Shown: piece by piece, positions 17,661 to 25,043 of the stretch
Position numbering within the stretch: position 1 is the first letter of the stretch
Layout: every line of letters begins with the position of its first letter
Assembly (NCBI RefSeq): GCF_001434365.1
Contig: NZ_AZFN01000016.1
Coordinates: 1-48,132, forward strand
DNA length: 48,132 nt
Source: Limosilactobacillus gastricus DSM 16045
GTDB taxonomy: Bacteria > Bacillota > Bacilli > Lactobacillales > Lactobacillaceae
Reading direction: 5' to 3'
Program-made: the position numbers and the translations under genes
Notes under the pieces: generated by a model
What the model saw: the letters and a program-made list of their open reading frames with translations, nothing else
Database searches by the model: none
What the model was told of the DNA's origin: nothing

Positions 17661-17811
17661 TAAAGAAAAAGGGAATCGCGACTGCGATTCCCTTTCTTGT
17701 ACCCATAACGAGTATCAAAAAGATAAACTTGAGAATAAATCTCTTGCTTGATTTTAACTCAGGACTTCAACTCAATAACCTCAAAAGAGTTGATGTTGGG
17801 AGCTACCCAAC
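17661..17811 (-). ncRNA. tracrRNA
   Basis: Transcribed opposite to the cas genes, between cas9 and cas1. The anti-repeat (17751-17786 on the plus strand) matches the CRISPR repeat over 25 nt with only G-to-A changes, all read as G.U wobbles, then a GA/GAGU bulge and a UAAAAU lower stem, the canonical type II-A duplex. A promoter TTGTAA-17-TATAAT (plus-strand 17846 to 17818) predicts a 5' end near 17811. The 3' end is the hairpin at 17668-17695 followed by UUUUUCUUU. A short stem (GAGA/UCUC) after the anti-repeat probably forms the nexus. Confidence 0.85.
17668..17695. terminator. Shared terminator of cas9 and tracrRNA
   Basis: AAAGGGAATCGC pairs perfectly with GCGATTCCCTTT around GACT. T-rich sequence follows on both strands, so it can end cas9 transcripts and form the 3' hairpin of the tracrRNA. 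Confidence 0.85.
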
Positions 17812-17817
17812 AATTAA

Positions 17818-17846
17818 ATTATAAAACTAACGGAGGTTAGTTACAA
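17818..17846 (-). promoter_or_regulatory. tracrRNA promoter
   Basis: On the minus strand TTGTAA (17846-17841), 17 bp, TATAAT (17823-17818). It lies in the cas1 upstream region, so tracrRNA and cas1 transcription diverge from overlapping DNA. Confidence 0.75.
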
Positions 17847-17859
17847 GGGAGGAATTTTT

Positions 17860-18765
17860 ATGGGGTGGCGATCCGTGGTGATTACCCAACACGCTAAAAT
17901 ATCATATTCGGCCAATATGATCATTGTCCAAACACGAGATGGGATTAATCAAATTCCAGTGTCTGATATTGACGTTTTACTGATTGACACGACGCAAGCG
18001 GTGATTACAACTGCAGTGATAGCGGAATTGGCGAATCGAGAAACAAAAATTATTTTTACTGATAAGCGTCATCAACCAATCACTGAGTCCGTTAATTATT
18101 ATCCTAATAATCGGTCGGCTGAAATGTTATTGCGTCAGGTTAATTGGGATCAGAATCGAGAAGACATTTTATGGACAAAGATTGTTAGCTACAAAATAAG
18201 AAATCAGATCAAAGTTCTAGAAGTATACAATCAACCCACAGATGAAATTGAATCTGAATTGGATAAGTTAGAAGTTGGTGATTTAACCAATCGGGAGGCG
18301 GTTATTGCTAGAAAGTATTTTCCACTCTTGTTTGAAGATAAATTTTCGCGTCGAGATGAAAGTTCTGTTAATGCAGCACTTAACTATGGGTATTCAATCC
18401 TTTTATCGATGATGAATAAAGAAATTGTTACCAGAGGAAATTTGACTTATTTAGGGATCCATCATCATAGTAGCGAGAACGAATTTAATCTAGGGTCAGA
18501 CTTGATGGAGCCATTTCGACCAGTAATCGATTACTGGGTAGCGGCGCAAAAATTTAATGAATTTACGCCAGATGTGAAGTATGGACTAGTTGACGCGCTT
18601 AATCTTGAAATTATTTATAATGGGCAAAAAATGCTGTTAAGAAATGTGATTCCAAAGTATGTGCAGACTTGTCTAGATTACTTAGATGAAAATCGTGATG
18701 AACTTGAAATCGAGGTGGAATTTACTAATGAGGTACCGCATCATGCGCTTAATGGTCATGTTTGA
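17860..18765 (+). CDS. cas1: CRISPR integrase Cas1 (type II)
   Basis: 301 aa. Metal-binding residues of type II Cas1 are visible: E146 (NREAVIARKYF), the His cluster 201-203 (GIHHHSSENEFNL) and E217 (DLMEPFRPV). With Cas2 it inserts new spacers at the leader end of the array. GGGAGGAA precedes the ATG. Its 3' end overlaps cas2 by 38 nt. Confidence 0.97.
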   Translation: MGWRSVVITQHAKISYSANMIIVQTRDGINQIPVSDIDVLLIDTTQAVITTAVIAELANRETKIIFTDKRHQPITESVNYYPNNRSAEMLLRQVNWDQNREDILWTKIVSYKIRNQIKVLEVYNQPTDEIESELDKLEVGDLTNREAVIARKYFPLLFEDKFSRRDESSVNAALNYGYSILLSMMNKEIVTRGNLTYLGIHHHSSENEFNLGSDLMEPFRPVIDYWVAAQKFNEFTPDVKYGLVDALNLEIIYNGQKMLLRNVIPKYVQTCLDYLDENRDELEIEVEFTNEVPHHALNGHV

Positions 18766-19048
18766 TTTGCCAGTTGAAACAAGTCAGCAACGTCGAGCAT
18801 ATCGAGTTTTTCGGAAGAAGTTAATTCAAGAAGGCTTCTTAATGATCCAATATTCAGTTTATGTTCGTGTCTGTGTAAATCGAAAAGCTGCACAATTTAT
18901 GGAAAAAAGGATCAGTAACTTTCTACCTGAGAATGGATTGGTACAGACGCTAATGTTAACGGAGAAGCAATACAATGATATGCACTTTTTATTAGGTGAA
19001 GAAAAGGATGAAGTTCGTAATTCATCTGCTAGGACGGTGATCTTATGA
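18728..19048 (+). CDS. cas2: CRISPR-associated Cas2
   Basis: 106 aa from the ATG at 18728, which has GAGGTGG 9 nt upstream and gives the usual Cas2 opening MRYRIMRLMVMFDLPV. A longer in-frame start at 18686 inside cas1 is unlikely. The ferredoxin-fold strand FDLPVETSQQRRAYRVFRKKL is typical. Cas2 dimers bridge two Cas1 dimers during spacer integration. It overlaps both cas1 (38 nt) and csn2 (4 nt). Confidence 0.95.
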   Translation: MRYRIMRLMVMFDLPVETSQQRRAYRVFRKKLIQEGFLMIQYSVYVRVCVNRKAAQFMEKRISNFLPENGLVQTLMLTEKQYNDMHFLLGEEKDEVRNSSARTVIL

Positions 19049-19719
19049 AAGTGGTCTATGAAAGCCATCAAACGATTGATGTCAAACTAGGTAAGATTAC
19101 GGTTTTAGCAACTAATAATCAAATAGTTTACTTAGAATTACTTCGCGGAATGAAAGATATGAATGAGTTGATCCATTTTTATGATGATGACTATAAAGAA
19201 GTTGATCATAACAAAGCGATGGATTGGGATGGCGATGTCGTTGCCGATTTAAGTTTGGAGAAAACCTATTCAACGGAAATAATTAAATATATTGATCAGT
19301 CATTAACCGACGAAGAACGACGTCAATTAGACCAAGCTGGTTTAGAATTCTATACGGCAATTCAAGATAAATTATTAATGGTAGATATACCATTAGAGGT
19401 TTCGTTTGATGGCGATATTAAGCGGATGATGAAGTATACACAAATTCATTTTCCAAAAGAAATCAATAATGATCCCTATGGTATAATAGAGGCAGATTTG
19501 AAGATCCATTTAGAATGTGATGATCAATCTATCATTGGGTTAACTAATGTCGCCCATTATTTAACTCCGGATCAAGTTAGCCATTTGGTTGAGATAAATG
19601 ATCATTTACAAACTAAAGTTTTATTAGTAGAGTTCACAGAAAGTAGGAATCAGGACGCCTACCCAAACTGTGATTATTACTACATTGATGAGGATTTCGT
19701 TGATTGGGGTTCCAACTAA
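19045..19719 (+). CDS. csn2: CRISPR adaptation protein Csn2
   Basis: 224 aa, the length of the short Csn2 subgroup found in streptococci and lactobacilli. It begins KVVYESHQTIDVKLGKITVLATNNQ and contains the helical middle and a C-terminal LVEFTESRNQDAYPNCDYYYIDEDF. Csn2 forms a ring tetramer that slides on DNA ends and is needed for spacer acquisition. The start overlaps the cas2 stop (ATGA). Only 26 nt separate its stop from the first repeat. Confidence 0.95.
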   Translation: MKVVYESHQTIDVKLGKITVLATNNQIVYLELLRGMKDMNELIHFYDDDYKEVDHNKAMDWDGDVVADLSLEKTYSTEIIKYIDQSLTDEERRQLDQAGLEFYTAIQDKLLMVDIPLEVSFDGDIKRMMKYTQIHFPKEINNDPYGIIEADLKIHLECDDQSIIGLTNVAHYLTPDQVSHLVEINDHLQTKVLLVEFTESRNQDAYPNCDYYYIDEDFVDWGSN

Positions 19720-19745
19720 AATTAGATTCTGATTATAAAAGAACG
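19720..19745 (+). promoter_or_regulatory. Very short CRISPR leader
   Basis: Only 26 nt lie between the csn2 stop and repeat 1. TATAAA at 19734-19739, preceded by TG two bases upstream, could act as an extended -10 for the array. If the leader needs more length, it must lie within the csn2 coding end. I did not find a clear leader-anchoring motif. Confidence 0.4.
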
Positions 19746-20903
19746 GTTTTAGAAGGGCTTCAACTCAATGACCTCAAGACCCGTTAGGGCATAATCGTTT
19801 AGATGTGCTTGGTTTTAGAAGGGCTTCAACTCAATGACCTCAAGACCCACTGCTTGATAGACCTTATTATTTTTATTGTTTTAGAAGGGCTTCAACTCAA
19901 TGACCTCAAGACCCACAAACATGCAAACACACCACCAAACACCGTTTTAGAAGGGCTTCAACTCAATGACCTCAAGACCTGTGTTCTATAAACAGACAAT
20001 TTGTGTTCTGTTTTAGAAGGGCTTCAACTCAATGACCTCAAGACCATGTTTATACGGTTTGTGAAGGGTTAGGATGTTTTAGAAGGGCTTCAACTCAATG
20101 ACCTCAAGACCCCCGCTGGCAGCACGAGGACGGCATCCTCTGTTTTAGAAGGGCTTCAACTCAATGACCTCAAGACCCACAAACATGCAAACACACCACC
20201 AAACACCGTTTTAGAAGGGCTTCAACTCAATGACCTCAAGACCTGTGTTCTATAAACAGACAATTTGTGTTCTGTTTTAGAAGGGCTTCAACTCAATGAC
20301 CTCAAGACCATGTTTATACGGTTTGTGAAGGGTTAGGATGTTTTAGAAGGGCTTCAACTCAATGACCTCAAGACCCCCGCTGGCAGCACGAGGACGGCAT
20401 CCTCTGTTTTAGAAGGGCTTCAACTCAATGACCTCAAGACCTCAAACGTGTTAAGACTGTGGTGTTCTGTTGTTTTAGAAGGGCTTCAACTCAATGACCT
20501 CAAGACCCAGTTCTTGATAGACCTTATTATTTTTATTGTTTTAGAAGGGCTTCAACTCAATGACCTCAAGACCCACAAACATGCAAACACACCACCAAAC
20601 ACCGTTTTAGAAGGGCTTCAACTCAATGACCTCAAGACCTGTGTTCTATAAACAGACAATTTGTGTTCTGTTTTAGAAGGGCTTCAACTCAATGACCTCA
20701 AGACCATGTTTATACGGTTTGTGAAGGGTTAGGATGTTTTAGAAGGGCTTCAACTCAATGACCTCAAGACCCCCGCTGGCAGCACGAGGACGGCATCCTC
20801 TGTTTTAGAAGGGCTTCAACTCAATGACCTCAAGACCTCAAACGTGTTAAGACTGTGGTGTTCTGTTGTTTTAGAAGGGCTTCAACTCAATGACCTCAAG
20901 ACC
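19746..20903 (+). CRISPR. Type II-A CRISPR array, 18 repeats and 17 spacers
   Basis: The 36-nt repeat begins GTTTTAGAAGGGCTTC and ends ACCTCAAGACC; 18 copies recur at an exact 66-nt period with 30-nt spacers. All copies look identical, including the last. The plus-strand orientation agrees with the anti-repeat of the minus-strand tracrRNA. Spacers 3-6 recur exactly as 7-10 and 13-16, spacer 11 recurs as 17, and spacer 2 differs from spacer 12 at positions 3 and 5 only. So 17 spacers come from 7 families. No spacer matches the rest of this window by eye. Confidence 0.98.
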
Positions 20904-20909
20904 CAGAAC

Positions 20910-20960
20910 GGCCGTATCACTGTACCTTGAATCTTTGATTCTGGGCACAGTGATACGGCC
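20910..20960. terminator. Strong hairpin after the CRISPR array
   Basis: GGCCGTATCACTGT pairs perfectly with ACAGTGATACGGCC (14 bp); inside, GAATC pairs with GATTC. No strong T run follows on either strand, so it may terminate weakly or mark the end of the array transcript and of the convergent gene at 20971. Confidence 0.6.
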
Positions 20961-20970
20961 TTAAATATAG

Positions 20971-21261
20971 TTATTCATTTTTATCATCATGATGATGCAA
21001 CTCATGAAAGGTTTCTATATCCCACATGGTTTCTTCAATGTCACTCGGTTGATTATCATGTTGACGTTTAACTGGTGTATCTAGATCCATCCCCGTGATC
21101 CATTCAATAAACCACATAACACCCATGATCATTAAGAGTCCACAGAAGATAAGCCAGACAAGGCTCCATAGTTGAAGCCAAGTGATGAGGATAATAACTA
21201 TAATCCCAGTAATGGTCCATCTCCGGTGCATGATCTTCTTCTTATCCTCTGGTTTCATCAT
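20971..21261 (-). CDS. Small two-span membrane protein, unknown
   Basis: 96 aa: a basic start (KPEDKKKIMHRRW), two membrane spans (about 16-32 and 33-53, WLQLWSLVWLIFCGLLMIMG), and an acidic, His-rich tail (HELHHHDDKNE). GAGGGGGG precedes the ATG at 21261. I do not recognise the family. It is convergent with the array. Confidence 0.65.
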   Translation of the reverse strand: MMKPEDKKKIMHRRWTITGIIVIILITWLQLWSLVWLIFCGLLMIMGVMWFIEWITGMDLDTPVKRQHDNQPSDIEETMWDIETFHELHHHDDKNE

Positions 21262-21321
21262 AATCGCCCCCCTCGTGCATTTAATAATTAAACGTATTCT
21301 ATATGTTTATTATACAATTTA

Positions 21322-21336
21322 TTGCAAGCGCTTAAT
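21322..21336. promoter_or_regulatory. cre-like site upstream of the 96-aa membrane gene and hicA
   Basis: TTGCAAGCGCTTAAT fits the looser cre consensus WTGNAANCGNWNNCW with one mismatch. It lies in the divergent region between the gene at 20971-21261 and hicA, where a minus-strand TATAAT (21312-21307 region) would serve the membrane gene. Weak evidence. Confidence 0.35.
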
Positions 21337-21408
21337 TAATTTTCGTATATAAAATTGAAACGCGTATTTAATGCGTGTATCATAAATTGCAGAAAGTGAT
21401 TTGAAGAT

Positions 21409-21582
21409 GTGCAACGCTTTAAATTAGAAAAATTATTTAGGCGAAATGGATGGTATCTTTATCGACACGGAGGCAATCATGATATATGGACTGATGGTCG
21501 GGAAAAAGAAAAGTTACCACGTCATCCAGAAATTAATGAAAGACTTGCAAGAAGCTTAATACATAAGCATCAATTAAAATAA
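21409..21582 (+). CDS. hicA: HicA-family mRNA interferase toxin
   Basis: 57 aa from a GTG start; the frame is closed by a stop four codons upstream, so GTG is the only standard start. The sequence fits HicA: LEKLFRRNGWYLYRHGGNHDIW contains the GW and the catalytic His after GGN, and EKLPRHPEINERLARSLI matches the P-R-H and C-terminal helix of the family. HicA is a small double-stranded-RNA-binding-fold RNase. HicB follows after 25 nt. The start has no strong ribosome-binding site (GAAAG about 13 nt upstream). Confidence 0.85.
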   Translation: MQRFKLEKLFRRNGWYLYRHGGNHDIWTDGREKEKLPRHPEINERLARSLIHKHQLK

Positions 21583-21607
21583 GGTAATTTTAAGCGGAGG
21601 TGACTAT

Positions 21608-22006
21608 ATGTATAAAAAAGATAAGGTTGTTGTCTATCCCATTGTTATTAAGTATGAACCGGATGGCTCTGAATATCCTTATTTGGTAACGATCCCAGAT
21701 TTAGATGGAGGTATGACACAGGGGAAATCAGTTGCGGATGCGATTGCGATGGCGGAAGACTTTATTGGCACAACAAGTTTAGATGAAGAATTACCACCAT
21801 CAAATTATCTATTACCTAAAGTGGACGGGGATGAAATAGTTACTTTAGTTAGGGTGAATGTTTCCGAATATCGTCGAAAAAATGACAATAGGGTAGTCCG
21901 TAAGTCAGTTACCATTCCTAATTATTTAAATGAAATCGGAATGGAACAAAAGATCAATTTTAGTGAAGTCTTGACGAATGCCTTAAAAAATAAGCTTAAC
22001 GTCTAA
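21608..22006 (+). CDS. hicB: HicB-family antitoxin
   Basis: 132 aa. The N-terminal half is the HicB partial RNase H fold (VYPIVIKYEPDGSEYPYLVTIPDLDGGMTQGKSVADAIAMAEDFI). The C-terminal part (about 95-132) has KSVTIPNYLNEIGMEQKINFSEVLTNAL, a ribbon-helix-helix-like DNA-binding end. AAGCGGAGGTG precedes the ATG. It neutralises HicA and should repress the operon. The toxin-first order is normal for hicAB. Confidence 0.9.
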   Translation: MYKKDKVVVYPIVIKYEPDGSEYPYLVTIPDLDGGMTQGKSVADAIAMAEDFIGTTSLDEELPPSNYLLPKVDGDEIVTLVRVNVSEYRRKNDNRVVRKSVTIPNYLNEIGMEQKINFSEVLTNALKNKLNV

Positions 22007-22076
22007 TTGAAGACCCGTAGTTAAACTAAACAATCAGTATCAGTAAAATTATGTCGCTTTGCTCTAAAAGCGTGAA

Positions 22077-22110
22077 GGCTATGGCAACAAATCTAATTGT
22101 TGCCATAGCC
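22077..22110. terminator. Bidirectional terminator
   Basis: GGCTATGGCAACAA pairs perfectly with TTGTTGCCATAGCC around a 6-nt loop between hicB and the convergent nuclease gene. Confidence 0.85.
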
Positions 22111-22126
22111 TCATTAGTAATTTCTG

Positions 22127-22738
22127 TTATTGTTTTCCGTTTTGTCGATTGTATTCAGATTCTAACAACTTATATTCTGTTTTAGAATAATCATTCTCTC
22201 TCTTCAAAGAGTCAATATTAACCTGATACTGTTCGGGAAACTTAATGAACTCACCGGCCATTCGACGAATTCCAGCAGGGCATAGATAAGCTGGAGTGTT
22301 TCTTCCCTTTGGCCCGATTGACGGAGTAGCACCATCAAATAGTGGTTCACCAACCCTAATACCAAATAGTTTTTCTACTACTGCATTAGTTAATTGAATG
22401 AAATACGGTACACGAATCACCTTATATCCGTATGATTCGTAGAATGCTTGGTTGCTTTCATCTTTTTCCCATTGGTCTGGTGATGTATAGTGTGGTAAGC
22501 CGTCATATTCAACAATCATTTTCAGTTGTTCACTTCGATAATCAGGCCTTACACGACTTTTCTTTCCGTCATCCTTCAACAGTCCCGTTGTCTTATCATG
22601 GACCCAGTCATCGACATCTGGGAATATGACCGCTAAATATTCTTCCAAACCGGTCCGGCAGATACCAGTATCTTTATCAATACCAGCTTTATCTGCTAAT
22701 TCTTTCGTTTCTCGAACAAATCCCCATTCTTTTACCAT
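22127..22738 (-). CDS. Stand-alone PD-(D/E)XK nuclease-like protein
   Basis: 203 aa. The core RPDYRSEQLKMIVEYDGLPHY (residues 64-84) has D66, E77 and D79 in the arrangement of Vsr/DUF559-like PD-(D/E)XK nucleases, followed by SYGYKVIRVPYFI, the usual helix-strand after the active site. The first 60 residues and the last 80 are not recognised; the tail is charged and helical. AGAAGTG precedes the ATG. There is no methylase next to it. It sits between HicAB and a type I-like locus, so a defence role is plausible but unproven. Confidence 0.6.
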   Translation of the reverse strand: MVKEWGFVRETKELADKAGIDKDTGICRTGLEEYLAVIFPDVDDWVHDKTTGLLKDDGKKSRVRPDYRSEQLKMIVEYDGLPHYTSPDQWEKDESNQAFYESYGYKVIRVPYFIQLTNAVVEKLFGIRVGEPLFDGATPSIGPKGRNTPAYLCPAGIRRMAGEFIKFPEQYQVNIDSLKRENDYSKTEYKLLESEYNRQNGKQ

Positions 22739-22827
22739 TGTTTCACTTCTCGTAAATTGTTAGTTATTGACGTATTAGTTCTTAGTAATTAGTTTAGATC
22801 AATCAGCCGATACGGAGGTAGTGATCC

Positions 22828-22965
22828 GTGAAATCAAATATTAGGCGCACGGGTTTGGTGGTGATCGTTTGTGTACTGATCATGCGGTTAGATAGGATTG
22901 TCCTAGCTCTCACGAGTATGTACCTAGCGATCAAAAAAGCTAACCACGACAATAGTCGTAGTTAG
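22828..22965 (+). CDS. 45-aa putative type I toxin peptide, locus A
   Basis: A GTG start behind ACGGAGGTAG opens 45 codons: basic start (KSNIRR), one membrane span (about 9-19), then MRLDRIVLALTSMY, and a charged tail IKKANHD. It aligns without gaps to the 44-aa peptide at 27233-27367 (shared RLD, I-LA, Y, IKKA-HD). The start codon lies in a short stem (ACGGA/TCCGT) that would hide the ribosome-binding site. A convergent antisense RNA overlaps its end. Size, span and layout recall the Fst/par type I toxins, but the sequence is not one I recognise. Confidence 0.7.
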   Translation: MKSNIRRTGLVVIVCVLIMRLDRIVLALTSMYLAIKKANHDNSRS

Positions 22966-23031
22966 CTTACCCAACTCGTGTCTCAATCACGATTGAGAGG
23001 TAACGGAATGCGCCCGTTGCCTCTCTTTTCA
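22930..23031 (-). ncRNA. Putative antisense antitoxin RNA, locus A
   Basis: On the minus strand, TTGAGA-18-TATTAT (23067 to 23038) predicts a start near 23031. The stem at 22937-22968 (AAGCTAAC/GTTAGCTT, a C/A mismatch, then ACGAC/GTCGT) followed by a U run ends it inside the toxin frame. The RNA would be about 100 nt. Plus-strand direct repeats (TCAATCA...GAGGTA at 22799-22820 and 22983-23002) mean it could also pair with the toxin's ribosome-binding region. Inferred from sequence only. Confidence 0.55.
22995..23029 (+). terminator. Terminator of toxin mRNA, locus A
   Basis: GAGAGGTAACGG pairs with CCGTTGCCTCTC (one G.U) around a 7-nt loop, then TTTT. The same hairpin with TAACGG/CCGTTG occurs in locus B at 27402-27436. 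Confidence 0.75.
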
Positions 23032-23432
23032 GTTGATATAATATCATGAGATTGAACTTAATCTCAAGCAAATTATTTTTAATGGTAGAACTTAATTTAG
23101 AATTGCAATTTTCGTCAAAGTCCATCTTCGGCACCCGACAGATTTTCAGATCTATGCGTGATCGCTGCACAGATCAAAAAATATGTCCTGTCTTAAAAAC
23201 GGGAAATTTGATTTTTCACCTTAGTAAAGATCATCCAATCAATTTTATGAACATTTTAGCGTGCTCGTCCGATGAGATTAAAGAAATTGTAGTATACTAA
23301 TATTAAGAAATCCCACTACATGTCAGGCAGAATTTACTGCGGGCAGTAGTGGGCTTTTTAGTTCTAAATTCAAAATCTCTTCTCTAAACAACTTATAAAT
23401 ATGGCGACTAAAGGATCAGAAAGGAGCTACTA
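23030..23432. other. Intergenic region without convincing gene; hairpin with T run
   Basis: Apart from the antisense-RNA promoter, the clearest signal is the hairpin at 23312-23353 (CCCACTAC/GTAGTGGG with inner TGTC/GGCA and GCAG/CTGC), followed by CTTTTTA. TATACT at 23293-23298 just upstream could start a short RNA of about 55 nt, but its -35 is poor. Two open frames of 67-84 codons here lack ribosome-binding sites and recognisable content, so I do not call them. Confidence 0.45.
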
Positions 23433-23768
23433 ATGGTAAAATTCGATGCAGACTCACATCTAAGTGATCTCATTCAACCAGCTGAGCTATATGACTGGAT
23501 TTTCAATTCGAAATGGAAAACGCAAAGTTTAGAAATGGTACATACGGATTTATTCCTCCTAAAATATCCGGATGGGGAGATCTTCCTGGCCGACATGGGA
23601 AATGATAGGATGACTTCCACATATTTGGGCAACAAGGAAGGCGATCTCCAAACGATTGTGACTAACCTATGGGAATACATTGAGATTAACAAAGATGAAA
23701 TTGTCAAACGGGTTCAAGCAACTAACCGGCTTGAAGATCAAATGTATAATTCGAAGCCTAAAGAATAA
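23433..23768 (+). CDS. Hypothetical acidic 111-aa protein
   Basis: AAAGGAG precedes the ATG. The protein is soluble, with a likely beta-rich middle (LFLLKYPDGEIFLADMGNDRMTSTYLG) and a C-terminal helix (WEYIEINKDEIVKRVQATNRLEDQM). No family recognised. It stands alone with its own terminator at 23779-23812. Confidence 0.7.
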   Translation: MVKFDADSHLSDLIQPAELYDWIFNSKWKTQSLEMVHTDLFLLKYPDGEIFLADMGNDRMTSTYLGNKEGDLQTIVTNLWEYIEINKDEIVKRVQATNRLEDQMYNSKPKE

Positions 23769-23778
23769 GCATTCGCTT

Positions 23779-23812
23779 AAATCGCTAGCAATGATAGCGG
23801 TTTATTTTTTTG
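23779..23812 (+). terminator. Terminator
   Basis: AAATCGCTA pairs with TAGCGGTTT (one G.U) around GCAATGA, followed by ATTTTTTT. Confidence 0.85.
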
Positions 23813-23869
23813 CCAGCAACATGCTCAAATTAGCTTGATACAAGTCACTAAGCTTGCGAGGGGAAGATT

Positions 23870-25043
23870 ATGCATAGCAAACGTTGGGGCCTGAATATTC
23901 TTTTGATTATCGCTTTTGTCGCCGTGATTAGTGGGATCCTATCTCAATATCATTGGCGTTTTCCCTATGGACAGGAATTGTTATCCGAACGTTTTTCAAC
24001 CACCCAAGCCATCAAACAACCATCTATAATCACCAATCAGGTGGCTAAACGAACGGCCCAACTAGCCATTTTTCGCCTACCAAACGAAACCAAATTAATC
24101 TTTGACTATCAAGCGGCCGATAGTCTTCAAAATGAAGGCGGGGCACCGGTTACTAATGCGACCTTGATTCCTGGATTACGGGGGACCCGGAGTATTATTA
24201 CTTTATCTCAGCAAGTGGGAATTAGCGGCGGATTGGTTCCTCAAGGGATCGCTTATAGTCCTAAATACATTTTCATCTCAGCTTATGATGGAGCATACAA
24301 AGTTAATTCCGTCATTTATGTAATTAACCGTCAGACTATGCGCTATGAAAAGACCTTGGTCCTCCACGGTCAACCGCATACTGGTGGGATTGCCTACGAC
24401 GCCGATCACCAACGCCTTTGGGTATGTGGTTATAGTCATCGGGAAGCGACTTTATTCAGCATTAACTTAGCGACTATTGAACATTATCAATTTAAGAGTC
24501 AGCATCAGCCGATTCAGTATGCTTCCTTAACCTACTTACCCCAACTGAAACGGTCGTCGCAGGTTACTTATTATCAGCACCGTCTTTATGTGGGTTACTT
24601 TAGTAAGGGGGGATCGCGGCCGCCTGCAAGCATATCGGCTCAACACGAATGGCTTCTTAGCAGGCCATCAGAGTCAAACAAGCAAACAATTCGGGAAGGT
24701 TTCTATTGCGACTTCGACAGTTTTGAACCAAACCTGCCCGACCCAAATCCAAGGGATGACAATTGTGGATGGCATGATCTTAATGTCGCAATCCTACGGT
24801 CATCAAAGTTCAAAACTCTATGTCTTCAAATTATCAAGGCGGGCGAACGCCTATACTAAGAGCCAGGCTTTAAAGATCATCAAGATGCCACCAATGATGG
24901 AACAGATTGGCAATGAAGATGGGCAGTTATATGCCGTCTTTGAATCGGGTGGTCGGCGATACCGAGATAAATATGGGGTCGGGGTGGACCGGATTCTGAC
25001 CTTTGATCTAACGACACTCCTAAATAATGAGGTGACGCGATGA
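23870..25043 (+). pseudogene. Membrane-anchored beta-propeller protein, frameshifted at a G6 run
   Basis: Two overlapping frames encode one protein. The first begins with a membrane anchor (residues 8-24) and continues with repeats such as PQGIAYSPKYIFISAYDG, HTGGIAYDADHQRLWVCGY and HRLYVGYFSKG. The second continues RGRLQAYRLNTNGFLAGH to RILTFDLTTLLNN. The break is at GGGGGG (24607-24612): five G would keep one frame of about 390 aa. The fold is probably an extracellular YncE-like propeller. It may be a true mutation, slippage-based switching, or a sequencing error. GAGGGGAAG precedes the ATG. The downstream membrane gene overlaps by 4 nt. Confidence 0.75.

Noticed and set aside
18686-18727. 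Longer N terminus of cas2
   Set aside because: Lies inside cas1; the ATG at 18728 has a good ribosome-binding site and gives the usual Cas2 start.
19803-19991. Open frame with repeated VLEGLQLNDLKT
   Set aside because: It is a translation of CRISPR repeats and spacers; the same applies to 20448-20651.
22967-23170. 67-codon minus-strand frame
   Set aside because: Runs through the locus A hairpins and antisense RNA; no ribosome-binding site or family signal.
23046-23300. 84-codon plus-strand frame after locus A
   Set aside because: No ribosome-binding site, no recognisable content, and its start overlaps the predicted antisense-RNA promoter.
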